Shown here one piece after another: positions 1 to 5,197 of a DNA stretch of 5,197 bases (its first letter is position 1; each line of letters opens with the position of its first letter). Made by a program: the position numbers and the translations under genes. Source of the DNA: Acidobacteriota bacterium (GTDB lineage: Bacteria; Acidobacteriota; Vicinamibacteria; Vicinamibacterales; 2-12-FULL-66-21). A model generated the notes under the pieces. It saw nothing but the letters and a program-made list of their open reading frames with translations, had not been told where the DNA came from and searched no databases. The stretch covers positions 1-5,197 of the forward strand of contig JACCXG010000144.1 in the NCBI GenBank assembly GCA_013697225.1. The letters run 5' to 3'.

Positions 1-2277
1 ACCGAGGCTCCCTTTCATGCCTACATGTCCCCCGAGCAGGTGGCCGGTGGGGCAGTGGATCACCAGTCCGATCTCTTCGCAGCAGGGGCGCTGCTGTACG
101 AGATGGTGACCGGCGTCAGGGCTTTCGACGGGCAGACGCCCGCGCGTATGGCCTCGGCCATCGCCACACGTGAGCCGATGCCCCCGAGAACCGTCAACCC
201 GCGGCTGCTGCCCTCTGTCGAACCGATCCTCGGGCGCGCGCTCTCCAAGGATCCGGCGCACCGGTATGCGACTGCGACGGAGCTGCTCGACGACCTGCGC
301 CGGGCGCGGCGCGCTCTCGACCAGCCGGTGCGGAGGCTGGACCGCTGGCGACCGAAGGGGCCCCTCGGGACCTTTGCCGCGCTCGGGGGTGCAGCCGTCA
401 TCCTTCTCGGGCTCGCGGCCGTTACGGCCGCGGCGCGGTCGTGGTGGTCGGCCCCGGTGGCGGGCGTCGAGCGGAGCGCCGTGCTCGTCAGCCAGATCGT
501 GAACGGGACCGGTGATCCTGATTTCGATGGCACCCTCCGGGAAGCCGTGACGGTGTACCTGGCGCAATCGCCGTATCTGGACCTCGTGTCCGATGAACGC
601 ATCCGCAGCACGCTACAGCTGATGGGACAGCCTCCAGACGCGCGGATGACGCATGCCGTGGGCATCGAGGTCTGCCAGCGCCTGGGGCTTCAGGCGATGC
701 TCGACGGCAGCGTCTCCTCGGTCGGGCCGGACACCGTCGTGGCGCTCGCGGCCACGGACTGCCACTCCGGCGACGTCATCGCGCGGCAGCACGTGGAAAT
801 CGGACGGAAGGAAGATGTGCTGCGGGCGATCGGCCCCTTGACCGCCACCATTCGCACCGCACTGGGGGAGTCGCGTGCCTCGCTGGCACGTCACAACGTC
901 CCCATCGAGGAAGCGACGACGCCATCACTCGAGGCGCTGAAGGCCTATACGGAAGGGGCGAGCCGGCGGGCGGCCGGGTCGGAGATCGACTCCATCCCGT
1001 TCTTCGAGCGTGCCATCGCGCTGGACGCCCGTTTCGCGCTGGCCTACACGACGCTATCCACCATCTACGGAGGGCTCGGCGAGACCGGCCGCAGCGAAGA
1101 GTTCGCCAGGCTCGCCTACGAGAAGCGCGAGCATGTGAGCGAGCGCGAACGCCTCTTCATCACGTACCAGTACCACGACCGGTTCACCGGCGATCAGCAC
1201 CGGGCCCGCGAAACGCTGGAGGTCTGGAAGGGCACGTACCCCCGCGATTACCGGCCGGCGAATGCGCTCGCGCTGCTGCTGATCAGGCTGGGCGACTACG
1301 ACGGTGCCGTTGCCGAGGCTGAGGAAGCGATCCGCCGGAATCCTGCCCACGCGTTCCCCTACTCGAACCTGGCGTACGCGCACCGTGGCGCCGGACGCTA
1401 TGCGGAGGCGCGCCGGATCGCCCAGCAGACCGTGGCCAAGGGCATCGAAACCGTACCCACCCGCCGGCTCCTCTACCAGCTGGCGGAACTCGACCGTGAT
1501 GAGCAGGGCATCCGTGCGCAACTGGACTGGGCGGCTGCCAACCGCCGCGGGTTCGACATAACCGGCGCGCGAGCCCAAATCGCGGCATTCCGAGGGCATA
1601 TCGCGGAGGCACGGGCGCTCTATCGCGAGACGGTGGCGACCGCCACGCGGGAGGGATTCGATCAGGTCGCGTCGGGATACGCCTCTCAGGCCGCACTCAC
1701 CGAGGCTCTGTTCGGCTACCATCCGCAGGCGCTGGAGCTCGCGCGCGGCGTGGTCAGCACGGCCACCGCCTTCGAGCCACAGCTCCGGGCGGCAACCGCA
1801 CTGGGTTTGGCCGGCGCGCTCGAGGGCGCTGAACACCTGATACGCCGGCTTCGGCCGGTTCGCCCGGACGACACCCTGCTGCACGCCGCTTACCTTCCGA
1901 CCGCCGAAGCTGCCGTGTTGATGCGCCGCGGACGTGCGGCCGCCGCTGTGGAGGAGCTGCGTCTGGCCGCCCGCTATGAGCGCGGCACCGTTGCGGCACT
2001 CGTTCCTGCGTACCTGCGCGGTGAGGCGAGGTCCCTCGGGAAGGAGCCTGCGGAGGCTGCCCGGGAGTTCCAAAGCGTGCTGGACCATCGCGGGGCCGAC
2101 CCCTTCTCGCCTGTGATTCCCCTGTCGCAGCTTGGTCTGGCGCGGGCGCTGGCGCAGACCGGTGACATCGCCGGGAGCCGCAATGCCTACGCCGGTCTGT
2201 TGAATACCTGGGAACAGGCGGACGAGGACCTCCCAGTACTCCGTCAGGCTCGAGCCGAGCTCGCGGAACTGCAGTAA
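1..2277 (+). CDS. Membrane serine/threonine protein kinase with TolB-like and TPR domains, 3' part (5' end outside window)
   Basis: Receptor-type Hanks kinase expected to phosphorylate Ser/Thr on cytoplasmic partners in response to an unknown extracytoplasmic cue. The frame is open from base 1, so the first ATG (base 25) is internal. It lies in 'AYMSPEQ', the end of the activation segment with the SPE (APE-type) motif. Counting complete codons from base 1 (758 residues): kinase C-lobe about 1-105, with the subdomain IX Asp in 'SDLFAAG' (24) and the subdomain XI Arg in 'DPAHRY' (88); a basic juxtamembrane stretch at 99-120; one hydrophobic span at about 122-145; a TolB-like domain at about 158-293; TPR-type helical repeats at about 310-753, clearest in 'AIALDARFALAYTTLSTIYG' and 'GDYDGAVAEAEEAIRRNP'. 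The basic residues before the span put the kinase in the cytoplasm and the C-terminal half in the periplasm. There is no PASTA domain. The ATP-binding lobe, HRD and DFG motifs lie outside the window, so catalytic competence cannot be judged. Family resemblance to acidobacterial kinases is from memory. Confidence 0.93.
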   Translation, partial: TEAPFHAYMSPEQVAGGAVDHQSDLFAAGALLYEMVTGVRAFDGQTPARMASAIATREPMPPRTVNPRLLPSVEPILGRALSKDPAHRYATATELLDDLRRARRALDQPVRRLDRWRPKGPLGTFAALGGAAVILLGLAAVTAAARSWWSAPVAGVERSAVLVSQIVNGTGDPDFDGTLREAVTVYLAQSPYLDLVSDERIRSTLQLMGQPPDARMTHAVGIEVCQRLGLQAMLDGSVSSVGPDTVVALAATDCHSGDVIARQHVEIGRKEDVLRAIGPLTATIRTALGESRASLARHNVPIEEATTPSLEALKAYTEGASRRAAGSEIDSIPFFERAIALDARFALAYTTLSTIYGGLGETGRSEEFARLAYEKREHVSERERLFITYQYHDRFTGDQHRARETLEVWKGTYPRDYRPANALALLLIRLGDYDGAVAEAEEAIRRNPAHAFPYSNLAYAHRGAGRYAEARRIAQQTVAKGIETVPTRRLLYQLAELDRDEQGIRAQLDWAAANRRGFDITGARAQIAAFRGHIAEARALYRETVATATREGFDQVASGYASQAALTEALFGYHPQALELARGVVSTATAFEPQLRAATALGLAGALEGAEHLIRRLRPVRPDDTLLHAAYLPTAEAAVLMRRGRAAAAVEELRLAARYERGTVAALVPAYLRGEARSLGKEPAEAAREFQSVLDHRGADPFSPVIPLSQLGLARALAQTGDIAGSRNAYAGLLNTWEQADEDLPVLRQARAELAELQ

Positions 2278-2292
2278 GCGGATCCGAGGCAG

Positions 2293-2317
2293 GCACCACG
2301 GGCGAGGGCCGTGGCGC
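2293..2317. terminator. Hairpin in the convergent gap, possible bidirectional terminator
   Basis: The gap between the kinase stop and the reductase stop contains a perfect 6-bp stem, CCACGG (2296-2301) with CCGTGG (2309-2314), and a 7-nt loop. Two more pairs (2293-2294 with 2316-2317) can form past one A/C mismatch. The placement between two converging genes suits a shared terminator. Neither strand has a T-run after the stem, so it is not a classical intrinsic terminator. It might instead stabilise 3' ends, or be chance in GC-rich DNA. Confidence 0.35.
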
Positions 2318-3264
2318 TACTCGGAGATGAGCGCCTGTACCCGCGCGGGTTCCTCCCCAAGCCAGTCCGGATTTGCCGCCGTCCCGTCGAAAATGGAGGT
2401 CGTCTTGAACGGCTCGAACTCCCCGCGTGAGGCCGGCTTCGCCGTGCGTGCCAGCAGCGACGTGACCTCCTGATCGCTCATCTCCCCGAACGTGCGTGCT
2501 GCCTCGCATGCCTGGTCGATCAGCTCCAGGCGATCAATCCCCGTGATGACCACTGACGTGGGGAGGCGGAGCGCGTACTGCAGGCATTCGAGCGCCGTCA
2601 CCGTCCCCGATTTGAGGATGATCCCGTTGGCCATCGACTTCATCCCGAGGACGCCGATGCCGTCGTTCACGAGCTCGGGGAGCACGACCTTCTCGAAGCT
2701 CCGATAGTGCGCGTCCATGACGTTCAGCGGCATCTGCACGGCGTCGAACCGAATGCCGCGCTCTCGAGACATCTCCAGCATGTACAGAAAAATGCGAGGG
2801 TCCTTGTGCCCCGTGAAGCCGACGTAGCGAAGCTTGCCGGCCTGCCGGGCATCCTCCAGCGCACGATGCGCCCCCTCCTCGTCGAAGACCCGGTGAGGAT
2901 CCTCGTACCGGATAATCTCGTGGTGCTGCACCAGGTCGATGCAGTCGGTCTGCAGGCGGCGCAGCGACTCGTCGAGCTGCCGGGCCGCTTCCTTCCGGGA
3001 GCGGCCGTCGATCTTCGTCATCACGAAGGCCTTCTGCCTGTACCCGTCGCGAAGCGCCTTCCCCATCCGGATTTCGCTGGCCCCGTCGTTGTAGTCCCAG
3101 CAGTTGTCCATGAAGGTGATGCCGCGGTCTATGGCCGTGCGGACGATTTCAAGGCTGGACGCCTCACTGACATGGCTCAGCGCGAGATGCCATCCGCCGA
3201 GCCCGATGGCGGACACCTGCTCCCCGGTGCGCCCGAGCGCACGTCGTGGCACATCATGCGACAC
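2317..3264 (-). CDS. Aldo/keto reductase, NAD(P)H-dependent oxidoreductase
   Basis: A 315-residue cytoplasmic enzyme of the aldo/keto reductase (AKR) superfamily, which reduces aldehydes or ketones to alcohols with NAD(P)H in a TIM barrel. The start is a GTG at 3264 because a perfect AAGGAGGT lies just upstream and the AKR fold begins at once with 'RRALGRTGEQVSAIGLGG'. A longer in-frame reading to an ATG at 3375 would overlap the divergent FKBP gene and adds only a low-complexity tail. The catalytic tetrad is intact by alignment: Asp53 and Tyr58 in 'FMDNCWDYNDG', Lys84 in 'FVMTKIDG', and His115 in 'DLVQHHEI'. 'YVGFTGH' (147-153) and 'GVLGMKSMANG' (204-214) are the usual later strand motifs, and 'VVITGID' precedes the C-terminal cofactor-side helices. 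No Cys cluster for the ferredoxin-like tail of some AKRs, no signal peptide and no membrane segment is seen. The substrate cannot be read from sequence. The gene stands alone: convergent with the kinase, divergent from the FKBP gene. Confidence 0.93.
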   Translation of the reverse strand: MSHDVPRRALGRTGEQVSAIGLGGWHLALSHVSEASSLEIVRTAIDRGITFMDNCWDYNDGASEIRMGKALRDGYRQKAFVMTKIDGRSRKEAARQLDESLRRLQTDCIDLVQHHEIIRYEDPHRVFDEEGAHRALEDARQAGKLRYVGFTGHKDPRIFLYMLEMSRERGIRFDAVQMPLNVMDAHYRSFEKVVLPELVNDGIGVLGMKSMANGIILKSGTVTALECLQYALRLPTSVVITGIDRLELIDQACEAARTFGEMSDQEVTSLLARTAKPASRGEFEPFKTTSIFDGTAANPDWLGEEPARVQALISE

Positions 3265-3267
3265 AAG

Positions 3268-3275
3268 ACCTCCTT
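3268..3275 (-). promoter_or_regulatory. Ribosome binding site of the aldo/keto reductase gene
   Basis: The minus strand reads AAGGAGGT, an 8-base perfect match to the anti-Shine-Dalgarno sequence, ending 3 nt before the GTG at 3264. The spacing is short, but the next in-frame GTG is 12 nt further on and no in-frame ATG is near, so this site decides the start codon. Confidence 0.8.
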
Positions 3276-3297
3276 CGGGGGCGCCGGACGGACGAGG

Positions 3298-3327
3298 TCG
3301 ACGCCGGGACCCGCAAGACACTACGAT
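3298..3327 (+). promoter_or_regulatory. Candidate sigma-70-type promoter for the FKBP gene
   Basis: TCGACG (3298-3303) and TACGAT (3322-3327) each match the -35 and -10 consensus at 4 of 6 bases and are separated by 18 bp. Transcription would begin near 3334, leaving a leader of under 20 nt that still includes the ribosome binding site. The match is weak; a different sigma factor or start point is quite possible. Confidence 0.3.
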
Positions 3328-3338
3328 ACTCACACACT

Positions 3339-3343
3339 GAGGA
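3339..3343 (+). promoter_or_regulatory. Ribosome binding site of the FKBP gene
   Basis: GAGGA lies 7 nt before the ATG at 3351, an optimal distance. It supports that ATG over the in-frame ATG at 3246, which would place the start inside the divergent reductase gene. Confidence 0.65.
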
Positions 3344-3350
3344 CCAGCCG

Positions 3351-3728
3351 ATGCCAAAAACGATCCCGGCGCCACCCGACGTCAAAGCTCCGCCAGCCGA
3401 TGCGGCCACCACGCCGAGCGGCCTGGCCACCAAAGTTCTGACCCCCGGGTCGGGCACACAACACCCCCGCGCCGCGTCGCGCGTGAAAGTGCATTACAGC
3501 GGATGGACGACGGACGGACAGATGTTCGACAGCTCCGTCGCGCGGAACGAGCCGATCTCGTTCGGACTGAACCAGGTGATTCCGGGGTGGACCGAGGGGG
3601 TGCAGCTGATGGTCGAAGGGGAAACGCGCCGGCTGTGGATTCCGGAAAAGCTCGCGTACGGCGGTCAGCGCGGCGCGCCGCAGGGCATGCTCGTATTCGA
3701 CGTGGAGCTCATCAAGATCGAGTCGTAA
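3351..3728 (+). CDS. FKBP-type peptidyl-prolyl cis-trans isomerase, short single-domain form
   Basis: A 125-residue protein expected to catalyse cis-trans isomerisation of Xaa-Pro bonds during protein folding. Residues 1-22 are a Pro/Ala-rich lead with no hydrophobic signal sequence or lipobox, so a cytoplasmic location is inferred. Residues about 24-125 form one FKBP domain. By alignment with human FKBP12 the active-site aromatic pocket is kept: Tyr49 in 'VHYSG', Phe59-Asp60 in 'MFDSS', Val76-Ile77 and Trp80 in 'QVIPGWTEG', Tyr103 in 'LAYGG', and Phe116 in 'LVFDVEL'. The loop between Tyr103 and Phe116 is about four residues shorter than in FKBP12, and no SlyD-type insert-in-flap domain is present. 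Start choice rests on the ribosome binding site at 3339-3343 and on avoiding overlap with the divergent reductase. The stop lies 4 bp from the glpK stop on the other strand. Client proteins are unknown. Confidence 0.95.
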   Translation: MPKTIPAPPDVKAPPADAATTPSGLATKVLTPGSGTQHPRAASRVKVHYSGWTTDGQMFDSSVARNEPISFGLNQVIPGWTEGVQLMVEGETRRLWIPEKLAYGGQRGAPQGMLVFDVELIKIES

Positions 3729-3732
3729 CGGC

Positions 3733-5197
3733 CTAGCCCACCTCCACCCAGTCCAGCGTGCGGGCGACCGCTTTCTTCCATCCTGCGTAGCCCGCCTCGC
3801 GCTGATCGGCACTCCAGCGCGGCTCCCACTGCCGGTCTTTCTTCCAGTTCTGGCGCAGGTCTTCCAGCCCCGTCCAGAACCCGGTGGCGAGCCCCGCTGC
3901 ATACGCGGCCCCGAGGGCGGTCGTCTCGGCCACCACCGGGCGGACAACGGGGACGCCGAGAATGTCCGCCTGCAGTTGCATGAGGGTGTCGTTCACGGTG
4001 GCGCCCCCATCCACCTTCAGCACTTCCAGCTGCACGCCGGAATCCTGCACCATCGCGTCGGCGACGTCGCGCGTCTGGTAGCAGATCGCCTCCAGCGTCG
4101 CCCGCGCGAGGTGCGCCTTCGTGTTGAACCGCGACAGCCCGACGATGGCGCCGCGCGCGTCCGATCGCCAGTGCGGCGCGAAGAGTCCGGAGAACGCCGG
4201 CACGAAGTACATCCCGCCGTTGTCAGGCACGCTCGTTGCCAGCGCCTCCACCTCGCCGGCCGAGGCGATGATCCCAAGCTGATCACGCAGCCACTGCACG
4301 GCAGAGCCTGTGACGGCGATGGAGCCCTCCAGGGCGTAGATGGGCTCGGCTTGATCCATTCGATAACAGACCGTTGTCAGCAGCCCCGCTTTCGAAGGCA
4401 CTACATCCCGGCCGGTGTTGAGCAGCATGAAGTTGCCCGTGCCGTACGTGTTCTTTGCCTCTCCCGGGGACACGCACACCTGGCCGACCGTGGCCGCCTG
4501 CTGATCGCCGAGATCGCCGCACAGCGGCACCTCGCCGCCGACAGGTCCGGTGCGGAGCGTCATCCCGTAATACGCCTTCTCCGACGAGGAGCGAATGGCG
4601 GGGAGCATCTCACGCGGGATCCCGAAGACCTGGAGCAGTTCGTCATCCCAGTCCAGGGTGCGGAGATCCATCAGCATCGTACGGCTGGCGTTGGTCACAT
4701 CGGTGACGTGTGCCCCACCGTCGCGACCACCGGTGAGGTTCCAGATCACCCAGGTGTCGATGTTGCCGAACACCGCCTCTCCCCGCGACGCCGCTTCGCG
4801 GACCCCCTCGACGTTCTCGAGGATCCACTGCACCTTGCCGCCCGAGAAATAGGTGGCTGGCGGAAGCCCCGCACGGCTGCGAATCAGCTCCCCTGCACGC
4901 GCCTCGAGGGCCGAAACCAGGCGGTCGGTCCGCGTGTCCTGCCAGACGATGGCGTTGTACCAGGGGCGGCCGGTCTTCGGGTTCCAGACGACGGTGGTCT
5001 CGCGCTGGTTCGTGATGCCGATGGCCGCGAGGTCCGCCGCGGTCAGCCCCCCCGCATTCAGGGCTCCGGCAATCGACTCGTTCACGCGCGCCGCGATCTG
5101 CAGCGGATCGTGCTCGACCCATCCCGGGCGCGGAAGTATCTGGTCGTGCTCCACCTGGTGCCGCGCCACTTCCTGACCCTGACGGTCGAACACCATG
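3733..5197 (-). CDS. glpK: Glycerol kinase, nearly complete (extreme N-terminus outside window)
   Basis: ATP-dependent phosphorylation of glycerol to sn-glycerol 3-phosphate, the entry step of glycerol catabolism, by a cytoplasmic FGGY-family kinase. The ATG at 5196 is internal: 'MVFDRQGQEV' aligns to about residue 20 of E. coli GlpK, so about 19 residues including the phosphate-binding DQGTTSSR-type motif lie past the edge. Counting from that Met (487 residues): 'GWVEHDP' 25-31; glycerol-binding Arg65-Glu66 in 'TNQRETT', Tyr116 in 'TYFSGGK' and Asp231 in 'GDQQAA'; first FGGY signature 'YFSGGKVQWILEN' 116-128; ATP-side 'NTYGTGNFML' 249-258 and 'VDGGATVND' 395-403; second FGGY signature from 'GAIVGLSR' (349) to 'AICYQ' (374). 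Projected full length of about 506 is close to the 502 of E. coli. Two regulatory sites of the E. coli enzyme are not conserved: the fructose-1,6-bisphosphate Arg is Glu222, and the C-terminal IIA-Glc-binding segment differs. No terminator is visible after the stop. Confidence 0.97.
   Translation of the reverse strand, partial: MVFDRQGQEVARHQVEHDQILPRPGWVEHDPLQIAARVNESIAGALNAGGLTAADLAAIGITNQRETTVVWNPKTGRPWYNAIVWQDTRTDRLVSALEARAGELIRSRAGLPPATYFSGGKVQWILENVEGVREAASRGEAVFGNIDTWVIWNLTGGRDGGAHVTDVTNASRTMLMDLRTLDWDDELLQVFGIPREMLPAIRSSSEKAYYGMTLRTGPVGGEVPLCGDLGDQQAATVGQVCVSPGEAKNTYGTGNFMLLNTGRDVVPSKAGLLTTVCYRMDQAEPIYALEGSIAVTGSAVQWLRDQLGIIASAGEVEALATSVPDNGGMYFVPAFSGLFAPHWRSDARGAIVGLSRFNTKAHLARATLEAICYQTRDVADAMVQDSGVQLEVLKVDGGATVNDTLMQLQADILGVPVVRPVVAETTALGAAYAAGLATGFWTGLEDLRQNWKKDRQWEPRWSADQREAGYAGWKKAVARTLDWVEVG

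Larger units (their letters stand above)
3265..3350. promoter_or_regulatory. Divergent intergenic region carrying start signals of the reductase and FKBP genes
   Basis: These 86 bp separate the two divergent starts and must hold the proximal promoter or leader of both genes unless promoters extend into coding sequence. The centre, about 3315-3338, is visibly less GC-rich than the flanks and is the likeliest site of promoter melting. Hexamers resembling -10 elements overlap on the two strands there: TACGAT at 3322-3327 (+) and TATCGT at 3323-3328 (-). A GTCGAC palindrome lies at 3297-3302, but no longer operator-like inverted repeat was found. Confidence 0.6.

Noticed and set aside
25..27. ATG at 25 as the start of the kinase gene
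   Set aside because: The frame is open to base 1, and the residues around it are the middle of a kinase activation segment, so the gene begins outside the window.
1054..2088. 344-codon open frame on the minus strand, antisense to the kinase gene
   Set aside because: High third-position G+C keeps stops rare in the antisense frame. The translation is rich in Arg and Gly without recognisable motifs, whereas the plus strand encodes clear TPR repeats.
1754..2509. 251-codon minus-strand frame spanning the kinase-reductase junction
   Set aside because: It crosses the end of the reductase gene in another frame and covers the kinase TPR region. Its composition is that of a shadow frame.
3246..3350. 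Longer FKBP start at 3246
   Set aside because: It would begin inside the divergent reductase gene, and the extra 35 residues show no signal peptide or domain. The ATG at 3351 has a well-spaced GAGGA.
3265..3375. N-terminal extension of the aldo/keto reductase to an ATG at 3375
   Set aside because: It would overlap the start of the FKBP gene, has no AKR homology, and ignores the perfect ribosome binding site in front of the GTG at 3264.
2707..3441. 244-codon open frame on the plus strand across the reductase gene and into the FKBP gene
   Set aside because: It is antisense to a reductase with an intact catalytic tetrad and runs through the FKBP start. It shows no domain and no convincing ribosome binding site.
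4643..5122. 159-codon frame on the minus strand inside glpK
   Set aside because: Same strand but a shifted frame relative to glpK. The sequence is Arg/Gly/His-rich with no motifs, and glpK itself is unbroken.
5194..5196. ATG at 5196 as the true glpK start
   Set aside because: It corresponds to about residue 20 of GlpK. Starting there would remove the phosphate-binding N-terminal motif, so the gene almost certainly continues past the edge.
2317..5197. A glycerol-linked gene set of glpK plus aldo/keto reductase
   Set aside because: The two genes are separated by an opposite-strand FKBP gene and share no promoter. Nothing in the reductase shows a glycerol or glyceraldehyde preference.
1..5197. 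RNA genes, CRISPR arrays, insertion sequences, phage or defence modules
   Set aside because: Intergenic DNA totals about 130 bp, no tandem or spaced direct repeats were seen, and all four genes are ordinary chromosomal families.

Overview
The window comes from a bacterial chromosome of high G+C content (roughly two thirds by eye). The best lineage hint is the first gene. Its layout is a kinase C-lobe, a single membrane span, a TolB-like extracytoplasmic domain and then TPR repeats, with phrases such as 'LVSDERIR..L.LMG.PPD' and 'SERERLFIT'. This matches a receptor-kinase family that is greatly expanded in Acidobacteriota, so a Vicinamibacteria-like acidobacterium is the favoured source. That is an inference from family resemblance; no marker gene is present.

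Layout. Four protein genes fill almost the whole window and alternate strands. (1) 1-2277, +: the C-terminal part of a membrane serine/threonine kinase with TPRs, cut by the left edge. (2) 2317-3264, -: an aldo/keto reductase, convergent with the kinase across a 39-bp gap that holds a hairpin. (3) 3351-3728, +: a small cytoplasmic FKBP-type prolyl isomerase, divergent from the reductase across an 86-bp intergenic stretch that must hold the proximal signals of both genes. (4) 3733-5197, -: glycerol kinase (glpK), cut by the right edge about 19 residues after its expected N-terminus and convergent with the FKBP gene with only 4 bp between the stop codons.

How they work together. No two neighbours share a strand, so the window shows no operon and gives no evidence that the four products act in one pathway. 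The kinase is a signalling receptor, the reductase and glycerol kinase are carbon or redox enzymes, and the FKBP is a folding helper. glpK may belong to a glycerol operon lying beyond the right edge, but this cannot be seen.

I saw no tRNA, rRNA, CRISPR array, insertion sequence, phage gene or defence island. The region looks like ordinary chromosome. The points most worth checking are a charge-reversing change in the fructose-1,6-bisphosphate loop of GlpK, the shortened '80s loop' of the FKBP, the 4-bp convergent junction and the compact divergent promoter region.
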